From Sanderia malayensis (lineage: Eukaryota; Cnidaria; Scyphozoa; Semaeostomeae; Pelagiidae), in contig RQOL01000923.1 of NCBI GenBank assembly GCA_013076295.1, positions 1 to 64,000 on the forward strand: a stretch of DNA of 64,000 nt. The letters are read 5' to 3'. Both the position numbers and the translations under genes were made by a program. This document shows positions 10,088 to 21,768 of the stretch, one piece after another (position 1 is the stretch's first letter; every line of letters begins with the position of its first letter). The notes below the pieces were generated by a model. That model saw nothing but the letters and a program-made list of their open reading frames with translations. It did not search any database and was not told the origin of the DNA.

Positions 10088-13000
10088 ATGGTTGGGTGTG
10101 CTGCGTATAACTGTTTCAACAACAGCAGTCGGCATAAAAAAGTTACATTCCACAGGTTTCCTAAAGATAATAACTTACGAAAGAAATGGATTACCAATTT
10201 AAAACTAACAAATTTTGTATGCAACGAAAATAAAAGACTTTGCAGCGACCATTTTCACCCGAATGCTATGAGACACGAAAATTTTTTATGGACTCACTTG
10301 GACTGACTACCGGCAACGAAAGATTAACATTAAAAGAAGGGGCCGTACCAACAATATTTGATTTGGAGTCCGAAGGGTCGCAAACAGATGAAAGGAAAAA
10401 GGAAATTCACAACATCGAAACCCAAGTTGGCTACGCTCAGTCCTAGAAAGTCACAGTTCGTAGCAGCAGATCAAGTCCAGTTAAAAGAAGGGCGTTTGAA
10501 AAAACGGCAAAAAATGAGGGTAAGTCCGCCAATGGCGCATTCCATCAATATTATGTATTGATCAATGTGGAAATTTGTCGTTTTATTACACTTCTTTATG
10601 ATTACTACTATTGAATACAGAATGTATAGATGTGCTATTGCATAACAGCGAATAATCCGATACTGTGTTTCTAGGTCTTGGAAAGTTATTGTCAGCAGGC
10701 AGAAAACTCGGGATTTTGATGAGATTACCAGTCTAGCATCAGAAACAACAGATGAAGAGTATACCGGTGTACTTGAGGACAGCTATCAACGTCGGAAGGC
10801 ACCCATTCAAAAAGCATCCAAACCGATGTGCCTACGCGCAGTCGATGTGAGTTGATACTTAGAAATGGTGTTCTGCTTATTTAATGATTATGCATCATTC
10901 CTCTGATTGACATGTTTTATGGCCCTTGTTGTAGACACACAAACATCTTTCCGCAAAAATGCAGTCGCTACACAATGCTGTTTGCCAAACCCATACACCT
11001 GCGACAGTTCCACCAATGCGAGCCAGAAGACGTGCAATTACAAGATACCATCTTGAAGATTGTGATTCTGCCACCACCAACCGGATTCAGGTTCTGATAC
11101 TGCAGAGGAAGAATGGCTACCAGACAGTGACGGCGAAATATCGGACGAGGTGCAAGATGCGGGAGACAAAAACCAAAGTACGCCCATGGAACGCAAATAT
11201 CTGGTGTTCAAATCATGTTTGCTACAGCTCTTCGCTATATGCAGACTTTGTTTGGCACCAGCATCCCAGACTGATTGCAAGGAAAATGGTACCCATGATA
11301 TCTGTGACAACAATGTGTATGAATGGTCACACCTATCTGTGGAATAGTCAACCAGAAAACAACCGCATGCCTTGGGGCAACTTCCTGGTAGCTGCATCAT
11401 GTCTTTTCTCAGGATCTCAGCCATCAAAAGTGCTGACATTTTTCAAGCACTTGAATTTGGCATGCATATCTGAAAGGCTGTATTCACTGGTCCAGTCATC
11501 AAACCTTGTGCCAAGTGTGTTTGAGTTGTGGAAAGAACATCAACTGGAAATTCTGTCAAAATATAAAAATGAAAAATTAACAATTGGTGGAGATGGTCGC
11601 AACGATACTCCTGGTCATACTGCAAAATATGGCTCGTATAGTGTAATGGACTTGGATAGCAATAAAATCTTGGATGTACAGTTGGTACAGGTAAGTACAT
11701 GTAAATAATATACCATGAATGTAAGTAATACACCATAAATCAGTAGTGATCACAAAAGATCTCACCTTACAACATTAAAGGCACACATAACTATTCCCTT
11801 TAGTAAAACTGTCTTCTTCTATTGTTCTACAGAGTACTGAATGTGGTGGTTCTGCCTATATGGAATTGGAGGGTTTCAAACGCTGCATTGGCACAATGGA
11901 ACGGCAGAACATTACCATTGGGACACTTGTATCAGATCGACACACCCAAATACGAAAGTACATGAGACAGAAGCATCCTGAAATAAAACACTACTTTGAT
12001 GTCTTCATGTTGCAAAAGGTAAAGGCAATCCCGCAAACTATGTTTTCCTGTTTCACAGCAACCTAAACACGCCTTTAAAAGTGTTGTTACAGTATTAATA
12101 CTATATTTACGTTTTCAGGAATTGGTAAGAAAGTTGAAAAAATAGGGAAAAAGAAAAAAAACTCTGCAGTGCTGGAATGGGTGCAAAGCATAAAAAATCA
12201 TTTTTACTGGTGTGCTGCTTCAAGCAAGGGAGACCCTGTTCTGATTGCAGAAAAATGGTACTCTCTCCTCAATCACATTGTAAACATCCATACCGGACAT
12301 GGGGAAAAATATCAATCTTGCCCACATGAAAAAATTGATAGAAATTGGCTTTCACCAGGTGAGATAGTTCTTGTGGAGCTTGCAAAACCTTATCAGCCAA
12401 CATTGCTTCCAAACCTCATGTCACTTTCATGAAATGATTACTTTATATTTGCCATTCTAGGGAGCAAAGGATATAAAGAATTAAAAGACAAATTATTGAA
12501 ACCAAGGCTCATAAATGACATCAAAAAGTTATCACCGTTGAAGCAAACAAGTGCCTTGGAATCATACCACAATATTGTCATTCGATTCGCTCCCAAACAT
12601 ACACATTTCTTTTATTTGCCAATGAAGGCCAGGTAAGCAAAAATAACTCTGGTACTGTATATGCAATGCACATTATCCATTGCCCATTTTTTAATCAACC
12701 ATAACCATGTTTTTAGATTGTTACTGGCATCTATGCACTTCAATGAAAACTCTGGACGAAAGCAGGCAAAAACTAAAGAAGGGAAGGAAAAATGGAAAAT
12801 AAATTACAGGAAATATAAAACAGAAGGTTTTGCACAAGCAGTGACAACAAAGACAACATATGGTGAGTAGTGACAAGAAATGATAAAAAATTGCTTTTTC
12901 TCGTTACTATTGAATTACATAACATCAAACAACGAGTACATGCCATAAATCTATATTTGCAGGTTACGTATCCAAATTAATGGAAAAAGCAATGGAAAAA

Positions 13001-13246
13001 AGAATGCAACAGTGCACTCACACTCATGCAAGAGCCAATGCGCAAACTTTACAAAATGCAGCACCAAATTTCTTGTCAGCTACAAAGGAAAAATTAGACA
13101 AAAATGTAGTGATTGAGAAACACAAAAGCAGATTTTCAAAAACGGTCACACATTTAGAGAACATATCAGGAAACAAGGCTCAGCAAGAATCCATTAGGAG
13201 CAAAAAAAGAAAAATCCAAGTAAGTACCTCTTTGTTCAGTAATTGA
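10088..13246 (+). pseudogene. Kolobok transposase, THAP + DDE, multi-exon
   Basis: Exons by splice sites and homology: 10088-10519, 10675-10846, 10935-11690, 11833-12018, 12119-12358, 12461-12632, 12717-12862, 12963-13246. Exon 1 encodes a THAP zinc finger (MVGCAAYNC... CSDHF), which binds the TIRs in this family. Later exons give the catalytic core: GGDGRNDTPGHTAKYGSY (first Asp region), VSDRHTQIRKYM (second Asp), NHFYWCAASS, and SALESYHNIVIRFAPK (Glu region). The start is the only ATG fitting the THAP consensus. Frame breaks: a one-base deletion near 10250 inside THAP, another break near 10440, and a one-base insertion near 11300. The rest is intact, which points to recent inactivation. The nuclear transposase would cut at TTAA. 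Confidence 0.85.
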
Positions 13247-14037
13247 TTTCAGGGTAGCGAAATCCGGTGTACTGTTCAGCAGGAAGACGGACCTTATTCT
13301 TGCTACAACACATGCAGGCAAAACTTGGCGCTGATGTCTTCCCAAGTAGTGCCAAATCCACCTGACAAACTGTCTGTAGCTAATATATCTGTACAGTCTG
13401 GGCAGACACAATGCATAAACTGTGGTTAATTTAAAAGATAGATCAATTCTTGGAATAATAATTACAATTTATGTTAATTTCACAGTGATTGATAAACGTA
13501 CATACTCGTGAGGTAAATGGTCATCAACATACTGCTCATCTTCGATATACTGGTAAATGGCACAAAGAATGACATCAGTATTTAAACAAACTTGTTGAAA
13601 GCCATCAACAAGCGTTATACAGCTGCATCCTGCTTGCCTGGTTTTAGCTGCGACAAAATCCACCTCCAAACAGCAAATGCTCTCCCTCCCGGACGGCATG
13701 ACTTGGCAATGGTTGCATTGGCACCTGGAAGACAAAAGGCCTTGCTTTTATTGCTTACCAAATTATCTTTAATTTGTGTATAATCTACGGAGAAATAATA
13801 AATATGACCTTACCAGTCAGTATTTCCTATTCTGTTTTGGTTTATGTCTTCATCACCACTTGCAACTCGTGCAGAACCTTCAGAATCCGAACTTGGTGAT
13901 GACGGTGATGATGACGGTGATGATGGCCTAGGCACTCGTTGGCTTGCTCGAGGCAGTGGTTCAAACTGAAATGGCTCCACTACACCTTCCTCAGTATCAG
14001 CAAAACCATAATCAAAATCACCGTCAATATGATCCAT
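13236..14037 (-). CDS. P2X7 C-terminal (ballast) domain protein, Kolobok cargo
   Basis: Three minus-strand exons: 14037-13814, 13724-13506, 13388-13236, with donors GTAAGG and GTATGT, and acceptors cttccag and tgtacag that join in phase. Exon 1 starts at ATG and is acidic and Ser/Pro-rich, ending GNTDW. Exon 2 opens CQCNHCQVMPSGRESICCLE, the Cys cluster of the P2X7 C-terminal domain, then GFQQVCLNTDVILCAIYQY. Exon 3 has YISYRQFVRWIWHYLGRH and VLPACVVARIRSVF, and the domain's usual PAEQYTGF ending is visible one base out of frame (a 1-bp deletion near 13285), so this copy is slightly damaged. In vertebrate P2X7 this domain is cytoplasmic and binds zinc and guanine nucleotide. Free-standing versions are known from invertebrates with unknown function. 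There is no channel domain here. It lies wholly inside the transposon and ends within about 10 bp of the transposase stop. Confidence 0.85.
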
Positions 14038-14281
14038 AATTTTAAAATATTTAAACCGTTATTTATACAAGTAATTGCCGTACAATTTTGGCTAATGCAA
14101 ACTCAACACACTCCCCACTCAATAAAAATCATTGTTCACCAGTTACGTCATAATCCTCCCGCGAGCAAGCACGTCTTTGCCCGTCCTTTAAACATAATGG
14201 CGGATTTTAGCCAAATTTTCGCACTTTAACAGCTTATATCTCGAAAACAAAGCTTGACTTTAAAAAATGAATAGCGGATTC

Positions 14282-14342
14282 GTAATCAGCGCATTAGAAT
14301 TGATCAAAAGAGCTCAATTTGTTTTTAGGTTGCAGGTCTCCT
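14282..14342 (-). repeat. Kolobok right terminal inverted repeat
   Basis: Ends GGTCTCCT immediately before TTAA. It pairs with 9442-9502. Confidence 0.9.
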
Positions 14343-15301
14343 TTAAAATTGTTTGTACCTATAACAGCCTCTCCTGTCCCCAGGGTACCACTCCTAAGTT
14401 CGTGGGTCAAAATCTTCAACTGTAATGCCTACAGCACAAGACTTAAGAGACAGTATAAGTGTAAACATGCTACTCAAGAACTTCAACAGCACAATGAACA
14501 TTCGTGCCCAGTTTTAGCATTTTAAAATAAATGACGTTTAAATTCTTAGTTGCTAACAGTAATTCAATTGAGCCCTCGAGTTGCTCAATCTTAGGGTCAA
14601 TCCAGCCCTAGTTGCTTGTTGAGCGGTTGCTTATTAAAAAGAAGTGTATTAAAGCTGTGGACAATCTTTTCCTGTTAACGGGTCAATGAATTGAAGATCT
14701 TTTGGTAAGCAGCTGTGCAATTTTGTCTTGTCACTTGCACCGGTGACGAACCCCAACAACAACAACACGTATGTTTCTATTGTTATTTATGTACACAATT
14801 TTCCTAATAATTACCATTAGTATAATAGCAGTCTTGATAATAGAGCTTCTTGTAGTACAGGAAATATTTGCAGACTTCTATAAACATGGACGTTATCACG
14901 AATATTAGACTATAACAGACTTCTTCAATAACACTAATAAATACATAGTAAAATACTGGTATAACAAGGGCAGACAATATGAAGTTATCACGTTTACTGC
15001 AACATCTAACCTGAGGAATAACAATGTACAACGAGTTTCTTGTAATACAGGAAATATTTGCAGACTTCCGGAAACATTGACGTCATCACGAATATTGGAA
15101 TGTTACACACTTGGAGTAAAAAACGAACGGAACAGTTGGCTATTAACAATAGGTAATGCGAATTGAGTTGTAAAATTAAAACAATTGTACTTTATTATAG
15201 TTACGAATAACCAAAAAACAACACTAAAGGATTCAATTGGGCAATCGCCTTCCTCATTAAAACAAGTAATCATAAACAATACAAAAAATGTGCAAGAGTT
15301 T
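14343..15301. other. non-coding, multi-copy segment
   Basis: 14347-14590 recurs in copy B and again at 55221-56225. 14760-15300 recurs at 21480-24300, 46260-46800 and 51840-52400 as the shared 3' flank of all four Crypton-like elements. No gene seen. Confidence 0.5.
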
Positions 15302-16689
15302 CTAATTGTGTACCTGATTATGAATTACCCTGCGACTTGTTCGCAAACCATAAACTTGTGTTGTTTCGTTGAAGACAATGTCGATAGGATGTATTAGGCT
15401 ATCCCAACTCTCCACCCAAGTGTCTTCACCAACAGTCATGACAAAGCAATTTTTTTCCAGGTTCTTTAAATGGGCGAGTGTCGCTGTTTTCAGTTCTCTA
15501 TCCAGGAAGATCACCTTACCGAGGATTATATCTGGATGGGTGTATGTGCTGGATTCCGTCACCATCGCTACAATTTGATATAGAAATGGTGCGTCTTTTA
15601 CATTTTTTGTTATTTCCAACCCAATGGAACTTGCGGCTTCTGTTGACAGATGTTCTACTGCGGGTACAGTATTGTTCTTCGGCTGTGTGTAATACCGCAG
15701 CCTTTGCATCCTGGGTGTGTGACGCATCAATCTAGCCAGAGAATCTGTTATATCCTTGTTTGATCTATTGCCATTCAGTACAAAGTTAACGCAAGCCTTT
15801 CTCATGTTTGTAGTTGTTAGTCGGAGGCCGGAAAATTCCGCGAAAGCTGTACACATATATTGGGAGAAGGCAGCTGAACTCGAAAAGGGCGAACCATCTT
15901 TCTGTACAAACAAAAACTCGTGAGTATTGCCACTTAGCAATCTTTGCCTGTGCTTGTCAACATACCTAGTTATGTTACTGACCAAGTATCCAATGTTGGT
16001 AACGTCTATTACCTGCGAGCCATAGGTGGAGCTGGTTTTATATTTGCGAAAAGTAAATGTTACTGTCCCATCACTCTCCCCATACATAGGTAGTGATTCT
16101 CTTCCATTGTCATATGTGTACTCTTTCTTCCAGAAACGGCACCAGCCCTGAAAAAGTGGGGAGGACGGGGGAAAATTTTTAGGAACACGCCCATTTTTGT
16201 GGAAGCCACGCCCATTAGGAAAATTACACTTTCCTGTATAGTATGGTATATTGTACTGTATAGGGTTTGTATATTCAAAAAGTCTTTTTCATTTCCATGT
16301 ATATTGGGGAGGACATGTCCTCCACAGTCCTCCCCGTGGTGCCGCCTCTGCAGCAATCCCATAGTATCAATGTAACGAAATCTAGATTTCTACCTGGGTT
16401 GCAGGTTGTAAATATTAGCAATAGCAAAAAGTTCATAAACAGGCGTGCTTCCTCTTGGGGTAAACCAGCAAAGTTCTCAATGGCGCTTTTCATTTTTTTC
16501 ACAATGATTAACACCTCTGTCCAATAAAATAATTCGTCTTTTGGCTTTATTGTGACATTCGTCTTTCTCTTTCGTACTCCGTTTGTGCCTGACGCTGCAA
16601 GTTTTTCAATTGCACCAGACATTTCACATTGCCATAATCGTTAGATGTTTTCACACCTTTGTGTAAATATTTTTCTGCATTGCCATACC
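15302..16689 (-). pseudogene. Crypton-like tyrosine recombinase, form I (A)
   Basis: The minus strand begins after an acceptor (ttccaacag) at 16689. Box I Arg is in CNPGRNLDFVTLILWD. After an interruption (16140-16360) the second part reads TTNMRKACVNF (box II Arg) and LARLMRHTPRMQRLRYY, with His and Tyr nine residues apart as in the GH...Y box of tyrosine recombinases. About 130 further residues follow, to a stop. Such enzymes integrate circular intermediates by site-specific recombination. In copy A a 4-bp deletion near 16550 breaks the N-terminal frame, which stays open in copy B; B in turn lost one base near 48005. Neither is intact. Confidence 0.6.
16140..16360. mobile_element. short insertion inside the recombinase gene
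   Basis: A block bounded by GTGGGGAGGAC-type and GGGGAGGAC/GTCCTCCCC motifs interrupts the recombinase between box I and box II. It is present at 47650-47870 too, so it inserted before the duplication. Likely a MITE or other short element; ends not resolved. Confidence 0.4.
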
Positions 16690-17034
16690 CTGTTGGAAAA
16701 TATAAACGTATTTGAGAACACCAATATGTTAAGTATTTTAAATAAACGTAGCATATACACATATCCCGCGAATACAAGAACAAGTAAATGAGCAGATGGG
16801 CGTTTTCTAAAAATAGGCCTTGTCCCGAGTTTTTTTATACTTGCTAACAGTTTCCCGCTTACCCTCTAACGATTTTTCGACCCCTTATGTAAACTGATGT
16901 GCTTTAAATATTATATAAACCTAGCAAAGTATTTAAACCCCAATTCATCATCGTGGAACCCAGTTCAACAATATTGAACCTGGGCCAGCGTCGTTGCGGA
17001 TTAAGGATTAAAATCAACTTTTGACAATGTCTAT

Positions 17035-17090
17035 CACATTCAATTGAGCTTAGTTCAGCAATGATGCTGAACTAAGTTCAATTGAATGTG
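17035..17090. repeat. 26-bp-arm palindrome
   Basis: Arms 17035-17060 and 17065-17090 pair with one mismatch around a 4-base loop. Copy B equivalent at 48541-48590. Confidence 0.85.
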
Positions 17091-17394
17091 CTTACATTTT
17101 GGGGACATATATATACTGTAAAAGCTCTAAAATTAGCATTATTCGTAACGTAATTGAACGTCAGTAACAGGAAATGTAAAAAAGGGCAGGGTTTTCTTTT
17201 CATAAACTTTGAGAGGGTGGTGGGAATACAAGATTCATGTGATGATTATCCTTTTTCAGTATTCCTTGCATGCTGAGGAAACCCGAACGCATGCAGGGAA
17301 TCTTTTTCCGAAACACAAAACAATGACTTCTGACCTATGAAAATGTCATTGGATATTTTCATACGTCAATATCAAGTATCAATATCATTTACAA

Positions 17395-17625
17395 TCCTGA
17401 ATGAACGTAGTATTCATTCACTAGACGAAGTGAATGAATCAATCAATCAATCAATCAAAAAACTGTCAATATCAAGTGTCAATATCATTTACAATCCTGA
17501 ATGAACGTAGTATTCACTAAACGAAGTGAATGAATGAATGAGTCAATCAATCAATTGATTGTTTCATTCACTTCGTTTAGTGAATGAATACTACGTTTCA
17601 ATGAATGAATGACTCACTCCATTGA
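17395..17625. repeat. TGAA/TCAA microsatellite with large hairpin
   Basis: Two direct copies of an about 100-bp segment end in (TGAA)n and (TCAA)n runs. The second is followed by its inverted copy, so about 17504-17600 folds into a hairpin (CGTAGTATTCACT...). Copy B has it at 48895-49105. Confidence 0.8.
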
Positions 17626-18184
17626 TTGACCAAATAAATGGATGGAGTCCATAGACGTACCGTAAATCCTAAAAATTACCCCCCTGGGGCTTATTTATTT
17701 TTGACATTTTCAGAGACGGGCTTATTCAAGGGGTTTTATTAACAATTTGTTGTCCTAGGGTGGGGGCTTGTTCAGAAGGGGGCTTATTCGAGGGAGGGGG
17801 AGGGCAATTCGAGGATTTACCGTATTAAATTCGTGTAATCCGAAGTTGTAAGATATCGTATCAAGTAGCCCGCTTGTTCTTACGCTGTCCGTAAGCTGTC
17901 GTGTATCTTTTTCTGAAAAGAAACATTGATTGTCCCTTCCTCGCGATAATTTATAATTTATCGGTTGGAAATGGTTGTATGTAAGAGCTACGGGGTACCC
18001 ATTCCCAAATTCTATCGGATCTGCAATGTACGAAACTTAACTTGCAAATAACGTATATAATGTAATGTAATAAAAAGCATGACTATTAACGTTGCTCGAA
18101 GAAATCGTAATAACCTTTCATGTTGCAGAGTTAATGTTGTGACATGAAAGTTTTGTGAAATATGTAATGTAATTAAATTGCATA

Positions 18185-18533
18185 CTTTAATCGGAGGAAC
18201 TTTCGCTGGAAGAAACTTTCGCGATTTTCGCGTTTTTGGCTAAAATTCGCGAAAGTTTATTGCGCAAAACTTTCTAAAATATGAAATTCGCGAAAGTTTA
18301 TTCTTTATAAAAAATTTCAAAATTGGAAATTCGCGAAATTTATGAAAAGTTTCACTTTGAATAAAAACTACTTCAAGGTTTCTGTTTAAAGTTTCTGTTC
18401 AGACTTGGAATTCGCGAAAGTTAATTTTCGCAAAATGTCCGATTTTGCCTAAAACGCGAAAGTTAATTCTAGAAATTTCGCGTTTTTTTCGCCTCGCGAA
18501 AGTTTCTTCCCGCGAAACTTTCTCCGATTAAAG
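18185..18533. mobile_element. Tc1/mariner-type MITE, A-specific
   Basis: 349 bp, TIR CTTTAATCGG...CCGATTAAAG, flanked by TA (18183-18184, 18534-18535). Copy B has the empty site with one TA at 49906-49907. The interior is rich in CGCGAAAGTTT repeats and non-coding. A divergent relative is at 58191-58447. Confidence 0.88.
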
Positions 18534-18855
18534 TACTCCATTATTTAAATGGCATGTATTTATGTTTGTATGAGTATATATGTATGTATATGATTATTTA
18601 CACTGCATAATATTGTACAATTTAAAATTTATGCAATGGTGCAGTAGTAAAATACTTAAATGAATATTGCAAGCTTTCATTAGATGGTAGGTCTATTGAT
18701 ATATATACTGTATATGTAGAATGTAATGAAGATACCAGACGTACTGTAATTATTTAAGGTTTGCCTGGAAAAAGGAAGCACATTGCGTGTAATAGATACA
18801 TATAATTGCAATACACGTGTAATAATTACAGTAAATTATTGTTGATTTAATATGG
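18534..18855. other. AT-rich spacer
   Basis: GTATGTATA-type short repeats and no gene; homologous to 49908-50226. Confidence 0.4.
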
Positions 18856-20790
18856 TTGGGTAGCTATTGCCATGGAACCATGCTTACAATGCTTATCATG
18901 GACAACAAGATGCAATATTTGTATTATCTTGAAATTAAAGCCATCTACAAAACAAACAATATTAAACGGACGCAAATCAAAGCTTTCATCAATTTTGCAA
19001 ACAACAGACAACTGAGCTTGCCATCAAGTGTAACTATTTTTGATGTCCTGCCCATGAGACAAAGAATGAAGAACCCAGTACTGCATGCGAGCAATCAGCA
19101 ACATTATTGCAGGTAAGTGTGTAATTTCCAGACTGTCATACCTTTGGCAAGGTTCCTACTACCCTTGAACATTTTCAAAAGACAGCGAAGGCATATTTGG
19201 GAAATATTTTGAAGTTTACATAGTAAGTTGATTGTCACTTGCTTTCTAGAATTGTTCAAGATACATGAGCAATTATTTATAATGACAAGTGAAGTTTCCA
19301 TAGAACCTGGTACACCAGATTGAACAACCCAGTACTGCATGGGAGCAATCAGCAGCGTTATTACAGGTAAGAGTGTAATTTCCAGACTGTCATACTTTTG
19401 GCAAGGTTCCTATTACCCTTGAACATTTTCAAAAGACAGCGAAGGCATATTTGTGAAATATTTTGAAGTTGACATAGTAAATTGATTGTCACTTGCTTTC
19501 TAGAATTGTTCAAGATACATCAGCAATTATTTATAAGACAAGTGAAGTTTCCATAGAGCCTGGTGTGCCAGAATGAACAATACTGCATGCGAGCAATCAG
19601 CAGCATTATTACACGTAAGAGTGTAATTTCCAGACTGTCATACTTTTGGCAACGTTCCTATTACCCTTTAACATTTTCAAAATACAGTGACGGCATATTC
19701 GGGAAATATTTTGAAGTTGATATAGTAAGTTGATTGTCACTTGCTTTCTAGAATTGTTCAAGATACCTCAGCAATTATTTATAATGACAAGTGAAGTTTC
19801 CATAGAACCTGGTACACCAGAATGAACAACCCAGTACTGCATGGGAGCAATCAGCTGCGTTATTACAGGTAAGAGTGTAATTTGCAAACTGTCATACTTT
19901 TGGCAAGGTTCCTATTACCCTTGAACATTTTCAAAATACAGTGACGGCATATTCGGGAAATATTTTTAAGTTTACATAGTAAATTGATTGTCACTTGCTT
20001 TCTAGAATTGTTCAAGATACATCAGCAAGTATTTATAATGACAAGTGAAGTTTCCATAGAGCCTGGTGTGCCAGAATGAACAATACTGCATGCGAGCAAT
20101 CAGCAGCATTATTACACGTAAGAGTGTAATTTCCAGACTGTCATACTTTTGGCAAGGTTCCTATTACCCTTTAACATTTTCAAAATACAGTGACGGCATA
20201 TTCGGGAAATATTTTGAAGTTGACATAGTAAGTTGATTGTCACTTGCTTTCTAGAATTGTTCAAGATACATCGGCAATTAATTATAATGACAAGTGAAGT
20301 TTCCATAGAACCTGGTACACCAGAATGAACAACTCAGTACTGCATGGGAGCAATCAGCAGCGTTATTACAGGTAAGAGTGTAATTTCCAGACTGTCATAG
20401 CTACTTTTGGCAAGGTTCCTATTACCCTTGAACATTTTCAAAATACAGTGGAGGCATATTTGGGAAGTATTTTGAAGTTGACATAGTAATGTCCCTTGTT
20501 TTCTAGAATTGTTCAAGATACATCAGCAATTAATTATAATGACAAGTGAAGTTTCCATAGAACCTGGTACACCAGAATGAACAACTCAGTACTGCATGCG
20601 AGCAATCAGCAGCATTATTACAGGTAAGAGTGTAATTTCCAGACTGTCATACTTTTGGCAAGGTTCCTATTACCCTTGAACATTTTCAAAATACAGTGAC
20701 GGCATATTTGGGAAATATTCTGAAGTTGACATAGTAATGTCCCTTGTTTTCTAGAATTGTTCAAGATACATCAGCAATTCCTATAAAGGC
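18856..20790 (+). repeat. tandem array of exon/intron-like units (A, seven donors)
   Basis: A first exon-like ORF (18856-19111; HASNQQHYC at its end) closes with a consensus donor, AG/GTAAGT. Then follow units of 248-254 bp, each with a GTAAGAG donor (19111, 19365, 19613, 19867, 20116, 20370, 20622), an intron-like stretch, a TTGCTTTCTAG acceptor and a ~117-bp exon-like block ending in the same SNQQ-coding sequence. Spacings alternate 254/248 and 254/249, hinting at a dimeric expansion. Each exon-like block has stops in all frames, so translation past one unit is unlikely. Copy C (27380-28045) and copy B (50460-51130) have about three units each. Confidence 0.75.
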
Positions 20791-21768
20791 CCCAAGAAGC
20801 ACAGCAGATTATGATCATCAGTTGTTATTTGCAGAAAGCTAATTGATTGATGTCTATGTCTAACACAAACACAAGAGAACCATAAAACAATGTATGATTT
20901 AAATGTTTCATTATCAAGAAAAAATATTTTCATTACATGTAAACTATTTAAGAATGAATTTGATAACTGCTTAAGTTGTGTTTTAGTGTGAAGCATTAAA
21001 CATTCATTTGTATTTTTTTCCAGATCCTAACAAAATTTTTAGAATGAATCAAGCAGAAGCCATGATGGCTTCATGGCTTCTGCTTGATTTGATGATGATG
21101 TGTAGACAGTTTTACAAAATGCGACAAGGACATCATCGCATTTTGTAAAACTGTGGTCGCTGTTTAGGTTGTATGGCTCCATTATACCTTCAGTTTTATC
21201 TGAATTTTAGTATTAAAGCTGTGGATATCTTTTTCTGTTAACTCGCTAATGAATTGAAAATATTTTGATAAACAGCTATGCAATTTTGTGTTGTCACTTG
21301 CACGGGTGTTTTGGCTTCTATCATGTTTCATGCCAGCGTGATTTCAGGTGGCTTGAAAGGGGCATGAGCGTTAGCGAAAGCAGCGCACGAAATGCGCCTA
21401 TCAGTCAATGTTTCTTGATAATAGATACACGGGCCGGCGAATTACCAATTAAATCTGGACTTAAATACGAACCCCAACAACAACAACACGTATGTTTCCA
21501 TTGTTATTTATGTACACAATTTTCCTAAAAATTACCATTAGTATAATAGCAGTCTTGATAATAGAGCTTCTTGTAGTACAGGAATTATTTGCAGACTTCT
21601 ATAAACATCGACGTTATCACGAATATTAGACTATAACAGACTTCTTCAATAACACTAATAAATACATAGTAAAATACTGGTATAACAAGGGCAGACAATA
21701 TGAAATTATCACGTTTACTGCAACATCTAACCTGAGGAATAGCAATCTACAACGAGTTTCTTGTAGTA
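20791..21768. other. non-coding right of array, with paired hairpins
   Basis: Shared with 51140-52140. Two back-to-back hairpins occupy about 21046-21165 (AAGCAGAAGCCATGA arms, then ACAGTTTTACAAAATGCGA arms). Versions of both sequences without the second arm exist elsewhere in the window (28316 and 9247). No gene supported. Confidence 0.5.

Larger units (their letters stand above)
9442..14342 (+). mobile_element. Kolobok-superfamily DNA transposon with two convergent genes
   Basis: 4901 bp, flanked by TTAA at 9438-9441 and 14343-14346. Termini AGGAGACC...GGTCTCCT are the ends of a ~60-bp inverted repeat. Copy B preserves the unoccupied site with a single TTAA at 44604-44607, which proves mobilisation and fixes the ends. 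TTAA duplication together with a THAP-domain DDE transposase is diagnostic of Kolobok (piggyBac shares TTAA but not THAP). The plus strand carries the transposase (10088-13246). The minus strand carries a P2X7 C-terminal-domain gene (13236-14037), meeting it tail to tail. Small indels in both genes suggest this copy is no longer autonomous, though it looks young because the TIRs are well conserved. Confidence 0.9.
16690..18182. other. palindrome-rich non-coding region
   Basis: Common to copy B (48200-49900). It holds the palindromes listed separately and GGGGCTTATTCGAGG-type repeats at 17690-17800. No gene. Confidence 0.5.

Noticed and set aside
13810..14037. Host P2X-type channel gene
   Set aside because: No channel transmembrane or ATP-binding region; only the C-terminal domain is present and it lies wholly within transposon ends.
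9442..14342. piggyBac assignment from the TTAA target
   Set aside because: The transposase is THAP plus Kolobok-type DDE, with no piggyBac catalytic domain.
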